Source: an uncultured Clostridia bacterium (lineage in GTDB: Bacteria > Bacillota > Clostridia > Christensenellales > UBA1242). Taken from it: DNA of 64,000 nucleotides. Of the stretch, positions 1 through 8,700 are shown piece after piece. The notes below the pieces were generated by a model. The model made no database searches and was not told the DNA's origin. It saw nothing but the letters and a program-made list of their open reading frames with translations. Location of the stretch: contig CAKVGZ010000001.1 of the NCBI GenBank assembly GCA_934747765.1, positions 124,001-188,000 of the forward strand. Reading direction: 5' to 3'. A program made the position numbers and the translations under genes. The stretch's first letter is position 1, and each line of letters starts with the position of its first letter.

Positions 1-122
1 GTAAAACCACACTTTGTTATTGTTATAGATTGAAATTTTCATTTTTTGCTCCTAAAATATTTATATTCAAAACTTTTCATAAATTCACTTTTTTTTCAAT
101 ATATATTATCAAGGAGTTTATT

Positions 123-1652
123 TTGAAATCGCTTTTTAAAACGGTCTTTGTTATCACGGGTTTTGCTGTGATAACAAGACTTCTTGGATTTGTTTTTAGA
201 ATTTATTTGTCAAGAATGTTAGGGGCAGAAGCGCTGGGGCTGTATCAAGTTTCACTTTCTGTTTTTATGGTTCTTTTGACCATTGTTGCAAGCGGACTTC
301 CTCTTGTCATTTCGAAACTATCGGCAAAATTTTTCACAAAAAAAGATGAAGAATCTGAATCAAAACTTGTTTCGGCTTCACTCATAATTTCAATTGTTTC
401 TTCGCTGATTCTAATTGGTATTGTTCTTGTGTTTAAGAACTTGTTTTCTCTTTTGTTCACCGACGAAAGATGCTATCCAATTTTGATTGTTATGCTTCCT
501 GCTGTTTTGTTTTCGGGAGTTTACAATGTCTTTCGCGGGGCAATGTGGGGTCATTCAAACTATTTTGGATATTGCATAACAGAACTTTTTGAACAAATTG
601 TTAGAATAACACTTTGTGTGTTCATGCTCACTTTTGGATTTTTGTCGTTGTCACCTTCGATAAGCGCAGGACTCTCGCTTAGCATTGCGTGTTTCTTGTC
701 GATGATTTTCTCAATTGTTTTGTATTTTATCTATGGTGGAAGACTCAAAAAACCTGGGAAAATTTACAAAGAAGTGTTAAAAACATCAACTCCAATAACA
801 GCCGTCAGATTTCTTTCAAGTCTTGTTCAACCAATAATCGCTCTCATCATTCCTTCGCGACTTATTGCTTGCGGATACACAACTGCTCAAGCAATGTCAA
901 TTTATGGAATTGCAATTGGCATGACAATGCCTCTTTTGTTCATCCCAATAACCCTTGTTGGCTCACTTTCCACAGCTCTCATTCCCGACCTTTCGGCTTC
1001 CGTTTGCACCGACGACACAAAAAACATCAACAGCAAAATCACTTCGTCTTTGGTCTTTTCATTATTTATTGCTTTCTTGATGGTTCCGTTGTTCATTGGC
1101 GCGGGAGAAAATATTGGACAATTTTTCTTTGGGAACGTGACAAGTGGAGCACTTCTTTCCAGTTCTGCATGGATTTCGGTTCCTATGGCAATAACAACAA
1201 TTTCTTCGTCCATGCTCAATGCACTTGGAATGGAAGTTAAATCGTTCATAAATTATCTTGTTGGCTCTGTTTTCCTTTTTGTTTCAATTTGGTTCTTGCC
1301 AGCACTGATTGGCATTAAAGCACTTGTTGTTGGAATGGGACTTTGTGTTTCTGTCACATCTGTTTTAAATGTTTTGATGATAAAACGCAAATTGAAAATT
1401 AAGCTTGGAATTTTGAAACCTTTATGCCTGATGGCATTGTTCACTTTGCCGTCGGCATCAATAACTTTCTTTGTCACAAATTTGCTTGAAGGCGTGCTTC
1501 CACTTTTCTTCAACCTTGCAGTTTCGTGCACTGTTGGAGCAGGAATGTTTGTTCTTCTTTGCGGAATATTCAATTTGATTAATTTCAAAGGGATGTTCGT
1601 TGAAGCCAAAAAACTTAAATTCAAAAAACTATCTTTTAAAAAGAAAAAATAA
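123..1652 (+). CDS. spoVB: SpoVB-like MOP-superfamily flippase
   Basis: Polytopic membrane protein of about 509 aa with roughly 12-14 hydrophobic segments. It matches the SpoVB/MurJ-like branch of the MOP superfamily; the family flips lipid-linked precursors, and SpoVB acts in spore cortex formation. The N-terminal part (RLLGFVFRIYLSRMLGAEAL) is the typical first-helix signature. I chose the TTG start at 123 because AAGGAG at 111-116 lies 6 nt upstream; an ATG at 30 would add 31 residues with no ribosome binding site. It is followed by a hairpin terminator, so it ends its transcript. The paralogous role (sporulation or general polysaccharide flippase) cannot be told from sequence alone. Confidence 0.85.
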   Translation: MKSLFKTVFVITGFAVITRLLGFVFRIYLSRMLGAEALGLYQVSLSVFMVLLTIVASGLPLVISKLSAKFFTKKDEESESKLVSASLIISIVSSLILIGIVLVFKNLFSLLFTDERCYPILIVMLPAVLFSGVYNVFRGAMWGHSNYFGYCITELFEQIVRITLCVFMLTFGFLSLSPSISAGLSLSIACFLSMIFSIVLYFIYGGRLKKPGKIYKEVLKTSTPITAVRFLSSLVQPIIALIIPSRLIACGYTTAQAMSIYGIAIGMTMPLLFIPITLVGSLSTALIPDLSASVCTDDTKNINSKITSSLVFSLFIAFLMVPLFIGAGENIGQFFFGNVTSGALLSSSAWISVPMAITTISSSMLNALGMEVKSFINYLVGSVFLFVSIWFLPALIGIKALVVGMGLCVSVTSVLNVLMIKRKLKIKLGILKPLCLMALFTLPSASITFFVTNLLEGVLPLFFNLAVSCTVGAGMFVLLCGIFNLINFKGMFVEAKKLKFKKLSFKKKK

Positions 1653-1680
1653 ACAGGTAATTTTCCTGTTTTTTTATTTT
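1651..1680 (+). terminator. Intrinsic terminator after spoVB
   Basis: AAACAGG, a 7-nt loop and CCTGTTT, followed by a T-run, directly after the spoVB stop codon. Confidence 0.85.
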
Positions 1681-1705
1681 TTAATAAAATATTTTTATTC
1701 CTTTG

Positions 1706-1734
1706 TTGACATGGTTATAATAAAGTGATAGAAT
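1706..1734 (+). promoter_or_regulatory. Promoter of the nifS-nifU operon
   Basis: TTGACA at 1706-1711, a 17-nt spacer, and TAGAAT at 1729-1734. The expected transcription start is near 1741, only about 10 nt before the ATG, so the leader would be very short. A TATAAT also occurs at 1716-1721 but has no good -35 partner. Confidence 0.65.
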
Positions 1735-1750
1735 TTTCGTTGAGGTGAAA

Positions 1751-2932
1751 ATGAACAAAAAAGTTTACTTAGACAATGCTGCAACAACTTATGTTGCAAC
1801 TGAAGTTTTAAATGAAATGATGCCATGTTTCAATGTTTTCTTCGGAAATCCAAACAGCATCCATTCTTTTGGACGTGAAGCACAAGGTCTTGTTGATAGA
1901 GCGCGTGACAGAATTGCCAAAGCAATTGGCGCAAAATCCAACGAGATATATTTCACATCTGGTGGAACTGAAGCAGACAACTGGGCAATTAAAGGCATCG
2001 CACACGCTTATGCAAACAAAGGTCGTCATATAATCACAAGCCAAATTGAACATCCTGCAATCATGGGTGCTTGCAAAGCGCTTGAAAAAGAGGGCTTTGA
2101 GGTCACATATCTTCCTGTTGACAAACATGGACTTGTTGACCTTGCCGAACTTATTCATCAAATCAGAACTGACACAACTCTTGTTTCAATTATGGCTGTT
2201 AACAACGAAGTTGGAACAATTCAAAACATAAAAGCAATTGGAAAGATTTGTAAAGAAAACAATGTTATTTTCCACACTGACGCAGTTCAAGCATTTGGTG
2301 CTTTAAAACTTGATGTTGTTGACATGGAAATTGACGCAATGAGCATAAGTTCCCACAAAATTTATGGGCCAAAAGGCGTTGGCGCGCTTTATGTTAGGAA
2401 CGGAATTCGAATTGAAAATTTGATTGATGGTGGTCATCAAGAACGAAACAAACGTGGTGGAACAACAAATGTTCCAGCTGTTGTTGGTTTTGGAAAAGCG
2501 GCTGAAATAACAGTTAGAGATTTGGCAGTTTACAATCAAAAAATGAAATCTTTGAGAGATTACTTCGTTAAACAAATTAACGCAAAAATTCCTTATGTTG
2601 TTATCAATGGTCACCCTCATCAAAAGGCAAACAACATTGTTAACATTTCTTTTGAACTTATCGAAGGCGAATCAATTCTTCTTTTGCTAGATTTTGAAGG
2701 CATTGCTGTTTCAACAGGTTCTGCTTGCACGTCTGGTGCACTTGAACCATCTCATGTTCTTAAAGCCATGGGAGTGGAGGATGAAACTTCACAAGGTTCA
2801 ATCAGATTTTCTTTTGGACGTTCAACAACAAAAGCAGATATAGACTACACAGTTGAAAAACTTGTTGAAGTTGTTGACAGACTCAGAAAAATGTCACCTC
2901 AAACTAAATCTGCTAAAAAAGGAGATAAGTAA
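1751..2932 (+). CDS. nifS: Cysteine desulfurase (NifS/IscS family)
   Basis: PLP-dependent enzyme that takes sulfur from cysteine and delivers it to Fe-S scaffolds or to thio-modification of tRNA. 393 aa, usual family length. The PLP lysine is K203 in SSHKIYGPKG, and the persulfide cysteine is C326 in GSACTSGALEPSH; the SSGSACTS-type loop indicates the NifS/IscS group I fold. The ATG at 1751 is preferred over a GTG at 1745 because GAGGTG sits just upstream. It lies 2 nt before the IscU-like scaffold gene, so the two are cotranscribed and form a minimal Fe-S assembly pair, as in many Clostridia. Confidence 0.95.
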   Translation: MNKKVYLDNAATTYVATEVLNEMMPCFNVFFGNPNSIHSFGREAQGLVDRARDRIAKAIGAKSNEIYFTSGGTEADNWAIKGIAHAYANKGRHIITSQIEHPAIMGACKALEKEGFEVTYLPVDKHGLVDLAELIHQIRTDTTLVSIMAVNNEVGTIQNIKAIGKICKENNVIFHTDAVQAFGALKLDVVDMEIDAMSISSHKIYGPKGVGALYVRNGIRIENLIDGGHQERNKRGGTTNVPAVVGFGKAAEITVRDLAVYNQKMKSLRDYFVKQINAKIPYVVINGHPHQKANNIVNISFELIEGESILLLLDFEGIAVSTGSACTSGALEPSHVLKAMGVEDETSQGSIRFSFGRSTTKADIDYTVEKLVEVVDRLRKMSPQTKSAKKGDK

Positions 2933-2934
2933 GA

Positions 2935-3360
2935 ATGTATAACTCAAAAGTTTTAGAAATATTTAAAAATCCAAAAAATGTTGGTTCACTTAAAGGTGCA
3001 AACGGAATTGGAAAAGTTGGCAACGCAGCTTGCGGCGATATCATGAAAATATATCTCAAAATATCTGATGATGGAATAATTGAAGACGCAAAATTCAAAA
3101 CTTTCGGATGTGCTGCGGCAATAACTTCAACATCAGTTGCAACTGAACTTATCAAAGGCAAAACAATTGAAGATGCTTTGAAAGTTAAGAATGTTGAAAT
3201 CATCCAAATTCTTGGCGGGCTCCCAGCACAAAAAATTCATTGTTCTGTTCTTGCTGAAGAAGCAATCAGGGCAGCTGTTGACGATTATTATAAGAGAAAA
3301 GCAAAAGCTGAGAAGAAAGGCAAACAAACAGAAGTTGCTGACGACGAAGACGAAGATTAA
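2935..3360 (+). CDS. nifU: NifU/IscU-type Fe-S scaffold protein
   Basis: 141-aa scaffold on which Fe-S clusters are built from sulfur supplied by the adjacent cysteine desulfurase. The three conserved cluster cysteines are C33 (NAACGD), C59 (FGCAAA) and C103 (IHCSVL). The aspartate next to the first cysteine, typical of IscU, is present as D35. After about residue 120 there is a Lys-rich then Asp/Glu-rich tail (KRKAKAEKKGK, DDEDED) that is not part of the core fold. It uses GGAG inside the 3' end of nifS and ends in a terminator. Confidence 0.93.
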   Translation: MYNSKVLEIFKNPKNVGSLKGANGIGKVGNAACGDIMKIYLKISDDGIIEDAKFKTFGCAAAITSTSVATELIKGKTIEDALKVKNVEIIQILGGLPAQKIHCSVLAEEAIRAAVDDYYKRKAKAEKKGKQTEVADDEDED

Positions 3361-3386
3361 AAAACAGTCATTTGACTGTTTTTTTG
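3361..3386 (+). terminator. Intrinsic terminator after nifU
   Basis: AACAGTC / GACTGTT stem with ATTT loop and a T-run, immediately after the stop codon. Confidence 0.85.
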
Positions 3387-3434
3387 TTGCGACAAAGTTA
3401 TATCAAATGGATGCAAAGCATCTTGTATTTTATT

Positions 3435-3462
3435 TTGATTGTTTTTTAATTTGTGATAAAAC
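3435..3462 (+). promoter_or_regulatory. Promoter placing gpmI transcript at its start codon
   Basis: TTGATT (3435-3440), 16-nt spacer, TAAAAC (3457-3462). Only 6 nt separate the -10 from the gpmI ATG and there is no Shine-Dalgarno, so the mRNA is probably leaderless. Confidence 0.5.
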
Positions 3463-3468
3463 ATTTAT

Positions 3469-4980
3469 ATGATAACACTTTTGATTTTGGATGGATATGG
3501 TGAAAGAAAGGGAAGCGAAGGAAATGCAATTTTGGGGAACTCTCCAAAAATTGAACTTTTGAAAAAAAATTATCCTTCGTGCTTGCTTGATGCAAGTGGC
3601 CAGGAAGTTGGGCTTGTGAAAGGTCAAATGGGGAACAGTGAAACAGGCCATTTGAACCTTGGAAGTGGACGAGTTGTTTTTCAAGATTTGTCACGAATTA
3701 ATGCTTCAATTGAAAGCAAAGAGTTTTTTAAAAATGAAGTTTTAAAAGATGCTTCAAATCATGCAAAAACAAACAGGTCCAATGTTCACATAATGGGACT
3801 TTTGTCTGATGGCGGAGTTCACAGCACTGTTGAGCATGCAAAAGCAGTTGTTCTTGCACTCAAAAAAAATGGCATAAAAAAAGTTTATTTCCATGCTTTC
3901 TTGGACGGCCGCGACACACCAATAGACAGTGGAATTGGCTATGTGGAAGAAATGCAAAATTTTTTGAACAAAGAAAAAATGGGCGAAATAATAAGTGTTT
4001 CAGGGCGAGTTTATGCAATGGACAGGGAAAAACGTTTCGACCGTGTTCAAAGAGTTTATAACATGATGACAGGAATAAGCGATTATGGGTTCCAAAAAAC
4101 AAATGATTTAAATCGTGAAATTTCCGAGTGTTACAAAAAGCAAATCTTTGATGAGTTCATTCCACCTTTCAAACTTTTTGATTCGCCAAACATAGAAAGT
4201 GGAGATGTCATCATTTCTTACAATTTCAGAACAGACAGAATGCGTGAACTTGTTTCGGCGCTTTCTCAAAAAAATTTCAATGAATTTTCTCGTGCCTATT
4301 TAGACAATCTTTTTGTTGTCACCATGACGGAATATGACAAATCGTTTAAGAATGTGAATTTGATTTTTGAGCCAGAAAAAATAAAAAATTGCTTATCTGA
4401 AGTCCTTTCAAAAAACAAATTAAAGCAATTTAGAGTTGCCGAAACAACCAAATATGCTCACATAACTTTCTTTTTCAACGGTGGAATAGAAAAACCTTTT
4501 GATGGAGAAGAAAGAATGCTTATTGAAAGTTATAACGTTCAAAATTTTTCTTGTGTTCCAAAAATGAAAGCGGGAGAAATAACAAAAGAAGCAATCAAAA
4601 AAATAAAAAGCAAAGAATATGATTTTGTGCTTATAAACCTTTCAAATGCGGATATGATTGGTCACACTGGCAATTTTAAAGCAACAAAGAAAGCTATTCG
4701 ATATATTGACAAATGTGCATACAAGATTGCCATGGCAACTTTACATGCAGGGGGCGATGCAATTATCACTGCCGATCATGGCAATGCAGAGAAGATGATT
4801 GAAAATGGAAAAATACTAACAAGTCACACCCTAAGCAAAGTTCCATTAATTTTAGTAAGCAAAAAACTTAAAAATGTTTCATTAAAAAACGGCAAATTGG
4901 CCAACGTTTCTCCAACGATTCTTGATATTTTTGGAATTAAAAAACCAAAAGAAATGTCTGAAAATTCGCTAATATTTTAA
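3469..4980 (+). CDS. gpmI: 2,3-bisphosphoglycerate-independent phosphoglycerate mutase
   Basis: Glycolytic enzyme interconverting 3- and 2-phosphoglycerate with a phosphoserine intermediate and two Mn ions. 503 aa, normal length. The alkaline-phosphatase-fold metal site starts at LILDGYG (residues 5-11), the catalytic serine is S57 in GNSETGH, and the C-terminal metal ligands are seen in NADMIGHTG and TADHGNAE. The start has no ribosome binding site but a -10 box 6 nt upstream, consistent with leaderless translation. Monocistronic. Confidence 0.96.
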   Translation: MITLLILDGYGERKGSEGNAILGNSPKIELLKKNYPSCLLDASGQEVGLVKGQMGNSETGHLNLGSGRVVFQDLSRINASIESKEFFKNEVLKDASNHAKTNRSNVHIMGLLSDGGVHSTVEHAKAVVLALKKNGIKKVYFHAFLDGRDTPIDSGIGYVEEMQNFLNKEKMGEIISVSGRVYAMDREKRFDRVQRVYNMMTGISDYGFQKTNDLNREISECYKKQIFDEFIPPFKLFDSPNIESGDVIISYNFRTDRMRELVSALSQKNFNEFSRAYLDNLFVVTMTEYDKSFKNVNLIFEPEKIKNCLSEVLSKNKLKQFRVAETTKYAHITFFFNGGIEKPFDGEERMLIESYNVQNFSCVPKMKAGEITKEAIKKIKSKEYDFVLINLSNADMIGHTGNFKATKKAIRYIDKCAYKIAMATLHAGGDAIITADHGNAEKMIENGKILTSHTLSKVPLILVSKKLKNVSLKNGKLANVSPTILDIFGIKKPKEMSENSLIF

Positions 4981-4988
4981 TTTTTGTT

Positions 4989-5016
4989 TTGTTTATTTTT
5001 AATATTTGTATATAAT
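4989..5016 (+). promoter_or_regulatory. Promoter of the VirB4-like gene
   Basis: TTGTTT (4989-4994), 16-nt spacer, TATAAT (5011-5016), followed by a roughly 25-nt leader with a GGGAGGGG ribosome binding site. Confidence 0.6.
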
Positions 5017-5048
5017 AACTGAAACACCATATTTACATGGGAGGGGAA

Positions 5049-7724
5049 ATGAGAATAATTCCTAGAAAAATTAAAATTAAAACAGAGTTTTTCAAAGGCG
5101 TGACACTTAGCGACATCATTTGTGCATTCATTGGCATTGGTGTTGCAGTTGCCCTTTTCACAGCAAATTTTGATTACCATGTTTGGATTGGAATTGGCTG
5201 GCTTATTTTTGCGGTGGCAATGTTTTTGCCCGTTGCAGATGGAATTAGATTTTATTATACTTTGGGATATTTGTTCAGATTTTTTGCTCAAAAGAAGAAA
5301 TATTCGCGTGGTGCAAAAAAACAAACAGCAGAAGTTAAAACAATAATTCCGTTCACAGGCTTTACTCAAGACAGATTCATTGATTATGGCGACTATTATG
5401 CGCAAGTCATCGAAATTTCGCCGGTTGAATTTGGATTGTTGAACGAATTTAAACAAAACATGTTAATTGAAACTTTTGCAAATGCAATTCGTCGTTTATC
5501 CGACACTCAATCTGCAAACATAGTTAAACTTAGCAAGGCCTTAATTTTAGATAATTATGTATATGTTGAAGACAAAAAATATGATGAACTTATGGACCTT
5601 CAATATGAAGGGGAGATGACTTCCAAAGAAGTTGAGGCAAGAGCAGGGATTTTTGAAGACCGTGTTTCAAGAGTGGAAGCATTAAACCGACAAGAAAAAG
5701 TTTATAAAGATTACTTCTATTTTGTTGTTTATGACAAAGACAAAGAAATTTTGGAAACAACTGTTGAAGGAATTATGTCAACTCTTTCCAATTCAGCAAC
5801 ACCTGTTACAACTAGAAAATTGACAGGAAAAGATTTGGTTGTTTTCGTTAAAGCAACTTTTGGAAAAGAATTTGATGAAAGAGAACTTGACTCTGTTCCA
5901 ATGAGCGAATATTTCAATTGGGCAACTCCAAAAGAAATTAAGTTCAGAGCGGGTGGTTACAGCATTGATGGAAGAAATTATCGTCAATTTGTTTTCAGTG
6001 ATTATCCTCTTAACGTGGGAAATGCATGGGGATACAACTTCTTTTCTCAAGATAGAACAAAAATTATTGTAAAAATCAAACCTATTCCAAAATACAAAGC
6101 AGAGCGCAACATCGATAAAGCGATCATGGAAATGGAAAGCAAATATGCTTATTCTGGCAAGAGCAGTAAAGTTATTGAAAACGAAACCCACAGACAAACC
6201 CTTAAAGACCTTCTTGTTGATTTAAAAAACAACAACCAACAACTTTATGACATAAACACCTATGTTGTTTGCGAAGAACCAGCAAGAAAAGAAGTTAAAG
6301 CAATTTTGAAACAAGAAGGTTTCAAGTTCTCCGAACTATTTGCTAGACAAGTTGACGGGTTCATCAGTTCCAATTTATCGATGCGCGATAACATAAAAGA
6401 AACGCTTCGCGGAGTTCCAACTTCAACTCTCGCAGCCATTTTCCCTTTTATTTCAGGCGCTCTTCAAGACCGCGAAGGCTTCTATATTGGTTACAACGAA
6501 TATCCTATTTTTGTTGATTTCTTCCTCAGAAACAGAGAAAGGGTTAACAGCAACATGATGATTATCGGAAAATCTGGATCTGGAAAATCATTTGCAACAA
6601 AAACCTTGCTTGCTAACTTTGCAGCAGACAACACAAAAATATTCATTTTAGACCCAGAAGACGAATACACAATTCTTGCGGGAAATTTGCAAGGAAAAGT
6701 TATTGATGTTGGTTCGTCGGCAATGGGAATCATAAATCCATTCCACATCATGACAACATTGAAAGATGACATCAAAGACATAAATGAAATGGATGATGAA
6801 GACGAAGAAGAGGATGATGGAAAACTCAAACTTAAAGAAAGTTCCGACACATTCTCAACACACCTTCAATTTCTTGAACAATTTTTCAAAGTTATTCTTG
6901 ACGGAATGGACAGTGATGCGTTCGAAGCATTAAACTCTCTGGTTGTTGAAATGTACAATGAAAAAGGAATAAACGAAGATGTTGAGCTCGACAAACTGAC
7001 CCCAGAAGATTATCCTATCTTTGATGACCTGTATCGACTTATCAACAAAAAACTTGACAAAGAAACAAATCAATATCACAAACGCAACTATCTCACCATT
7101 CAAACTTATATCAAAAAATTTGCTAAAGGTGGAAGAAACAGCAATTTGTGGAACGGACCAACTTCAATTAGCACAAAAGAAAATTTCATTTCTTTCAACT
7201 TCCGTTCACTTCTTGCAAACAGAAACGAAATAATTGCGAATGCACAAATGCTTCTTGTTTTCAAATACTTAGACAACGAAATTATCAAAAATCGTGATTT
7301 TAACTTGAAGTTTAGAACAAATCGTAAAGTCATTGTTGCCGTTGATGAAGCGCACGTTTTCATCAATCCAAACTATCCAATTGCTTTGGATTTCATGGCG
7401 CAAATGGCAAAACGTATTCGTAAATATTCTGGTATGCAAATTGTTATCACACAAAACATCAAAGACTTTGTTGGAACTCCAGAAATCCAACGTCAATCAA
7501 CAGCAGTTATCAACGCCAGCCAATATTCAATGATTTTCTCGCTTTCTCCAAACGACCTTAACGACTTGGTTGAGTTATATCGAAAATCGGGTGAAATCAA
7601 CGAAGAAGAGCAAAACAGCATTGTCACTGCAGGTGTTGGTCAATGTTTCTTCATTTCAGGCGCAATGAGCAGAACAATGATGCAAATTGATGCACCAAAT
7701 TCAATTAGAGATATATTTGAATAA
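5049..7724 (+). CDS. VirB4/TraC-type ATPase with N-terminal PrgI-like membrane segment
   Basis: 891-aa protein of the VirB4 family, the ATPases that power type IV secretion and conjugation. Two hydrophobic segments at about residues 24-44 and 50-70 look like a PrgI-type membrane domain fused to the N-terminus. Then come the VirB4 N-domain and the HerA/FtsK-like ATPase domain with Walker A GKSGSGKS (507-514) and Walker B VIVAVDEAH (D766, E767). An acidic insertion (DEDEEEDDG) follows the P-loop region. The ATG at 5049 is chosen for its strong GGGAGGGG ribosome binding site. No relaxase, coupling protein or other T4SS gene lies nearby; neighbours are gpmI and greA, so this is an orphan gene in core context. 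Its role here is unknown. Confidence 0.85.
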   Translation: MRIIPRKIKIKTEFFKGVTLSDIICAFIGIGVAVALFTANFDYHVWIGIGWLIFAVAMFLPVADGIRFYYTLGYLFRFFAQKKKYSRGAKKQTAEVKTIIPFTGFTQDRFIDYGDYYAQVIEISPVEFGLLNEFKQNMLIETFANAIRRLSDTQSANIVKLSKALILDNYVYVEDKKYDELMDLQYEGEMTSKEVEARAGIFEDRVSRVEALNRQEKVYKDYFYFVVYDKDKEILETTVEGIMSTLSNSATPVTTRKLTGKDLVVFVKATFGKEFDERELDSVPMSEYFNWATPKEIKFRAGGYSIDGRNYRQFVFSDYPLNVGNAWGYNFFSQDRTKIIVKIKPIPKYKAERNIDKAIMEMESKYAYSGKSSKVIENETHRQTLKDLLVDLKNNNQQLYDINTYVVCEEPARKEVKAILKQEGFKFSELFARQVDGFISSNLSMRDNIKETLRGVPTSTLAAIFPFISGALQDREGFYIGYNEYPIFVDFFLRNRERVNSNMMIIGKSGSGKSFATKTLLANFAADNTKIFILDPEDEYTILAGNLQGKVIDVGSSAMGIINPFHIMTTLKDDIKDINEMDDEDEEEDDGKLKLKESSDTFSTHLQFLEQFFKVILDGMDSDAFEALNSLVVEMYNEKGINEDVELDKLTPEDYPIFDDLYRLINKKLDKETNQYHKRNYLTIQTYIKKFAKGGRNSNLWNGPTSISTKENFISFNFRSLLANRNEIIANAQMLLVFKYLDNEIIKNRDFNLKFRTNRKVIVAVDEAHVFINPNYPIALDFMAQMAKRIRKYSGMQIVITQNIKDFVGTPEIQRQSTAVINASQYSMIFSLSPNDLNDLVELYRKSGEINEEEQNSIVTAGVGQCFFISGAMSRTMMQIDAPNSIRDIFE

Positions 7725-7725
7725 A

Positions 7726-7755
7726 AAAAGCGAACTATACGTTCGCTTTTATTTA
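7726..7755 (+). terminator. Intrinsic terminator after the VirB4-like gene
   Basis: AAAAGCGAAC / GTTCGCTTTT, a 10-bp perfect stem with a 5-nt loop, just after the stop codon. Confidence 0.9.
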
Positions 7756-7757
7756 TG

Positions 7758-7850
7758 AAGGGGGACGGCATTTGTTTGCGTAGCAAACGTGATTTGCGGA
7801 GCAAATCACCCAAATTTTAACTTCGTTAAAATTTAAATGCCGTCCCTTTT
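7758..7850. repeat. Cloverleaf palindromic element (three hairpins inside an outer stem)
   Basis: Outer 12-bp perfect stem GGGACGGCATTT (7762-7773) with AAATGCCGTCCC (7835-7846). It encloses three perfect hairpins, all with 3-nt loops: GTTTGC/GCAAAC (7774-7788), GTGATTTGC/GCAAATCAC (7789-7809) and AAATTTTAAC/GTTAAAATTT (7812-7834). The hairpins abut almost without spacers, giving a four-way junction. No reading frame is supported. It sits between the converging VirB4-like gene and greA. It resembles a REP- or MITE-like mobile palindrome; no second copy is seen in this window. Confidence 0.85.
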
Positions 7851-7852
7851 CC

Positions 7853-8323
7853 TTATGCTTTTATTTCCAAAACCTTATAGCTTATTGTTCCAGCAGGAGT
7901 TGAAACTTCAACTGTTTCACCTTTCTTCTTCCCAAGAAGAGCTCTTCCCACAGGACTTTCGTTCGAAATCAAACCTTTCAGAGGGTCGCTTTCTGTTGAA
8001 CCAATGATTTGATATTCAACTTCCTCGCTAAATGTTTCATCAAAGAGTTTGACTTTGCATCCAACGGAAACTTTGTTGGTTGGAAGTTTGTCCATATTGA
8101 TAATTTCGCAGTTTCTGAGTTTAACTTCAATTTCAGCAATTTCAGCTTCAATCATTCCTTGTTCTTCTTTCGCTGCGTCATATTCTGCATTTTCTGATAA
8201 GTCACCAAATTCTCTGGCAATTCCGATCTTTTTTGTCACTTCTGGGCGTTTAACTGTTTTGAGTTCCAAAAGTCTGTCTTCAAGTTGTTTTTTTCCTTCT
8301 GGTGTTAAAAATGTTTTTTCCAT
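7853..8323 (-). CDS. greA: Transcription elongation factor GreA
   Basis: 156-aa GreA, which inserts its coiled coil into the RNA polymerase secondary channel and stimulates cleavage of backtracked transcripts. The N-terminal coiled coil carries the acidic tip (DLSENAEYDAAKEEQ, about residues 42-56) needed for cleavage; the C-terminal FKBP-like domain carries SPVGRALLGKK. Starts with AAAGGAG upstream. Transcribed alone from its own promoter, converging on the VirB4-like gene. Confidence 0.97.
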   Translation of the reverse strand: MEKTFLTPEGKKQLEDRLLELKTVKRPEVTKKIGIAREFGDLSENAEYDAAKEEQGMIEAEIAEIEVKLRNCEIINMDKLPTNKVSVGCKVKLFDETFSEEVEYQIIGSTESDPLKGLISNESPVGRALLGKKKGETVEVSTPAGTISYKVLEIKA

Positions 8324-8386
8324 AATTTTTCTCCTTTAAGAAAAGAAAGACACCACAATTCGTGATGTTCTCTTAAATCGAAATAG

Positions 8387-8415
8387 ATAATACTACTTTA
8401 TTTATTTTAAGTCAA
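8387..8415 (-). promoter_or_regulatory. greA promoter
   Basis: On the minus strand TTGACT (8410-8415), 17-nt spacer, TATTAT (8387-8392). The leader contains a small imperfect hairpin at about 8351-8370 (ACATCAC / GTGGTGT). Confidence 0.7.
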
Positions 8416-8460
8416 CTGTTTTATCTATTATTACATTAATTTTATGCCAAAATTTTTGTT

Positions 8461-8640
8461 TTATGCTTGTTCGTTTTCTGGGAAAACTTTTTCCATTTGT
8501 TTTCGACCTGCCTTCACAATCTTTTTGAGATTAGTTGTTGTCATGTTTCTAAAAACTTCTTCCGATTGTGTGCCAACAACGCCGTGAAGGTCTGCAGCGG
8601 CTTTAATAAGTTGTTCTCTGTTCATATTTTTTAATTCCAT
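8461..8640 (-). CDS. Small hypothetical protein, 59 aa
   Basis: Unrecognised basic, helical protein of 59 aa with no signal or membrane segment. The ATG at 8640 has AAAGGAG at a good distance; a longer in-frame reading to 8691 would run through the promoter. It has its own near-consensus promoter and stands alone between greA and rimI. The reading frame is supported by promoter, ribosome binding site and stop; function is not known. Confidence 0.7.
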   Translation of the reverse strand: MELKNMNREQLIKAAADLHGVVGTQSEEVFRNMTTTNLKKIVKAGRKQMEKVFPENEQA

Positions 8641-8662
8641 AATCACTCCTTTAGATGGTTCT

Positions 8663-8691
8663 ATTATATTACAAATTTTTCGTTTTTGCAA
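8663..8691 (-). promoter_or_regulatory. Promoter of the 59-aa gene
   Basis: Minus-strand TTGCAA (8686-8691), 17-nt spacer, TATAAT (8663-8668). Confidence 0.75.
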
Positions 8692-8700
8692 TAGCCAATT

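Noticed and set aside
30..122. N-terminal extension of SpoVB from ATG 30
   Set aside because: No ribosome binding site at 30; AAGGAG is ideally placed for the TTG at 123.
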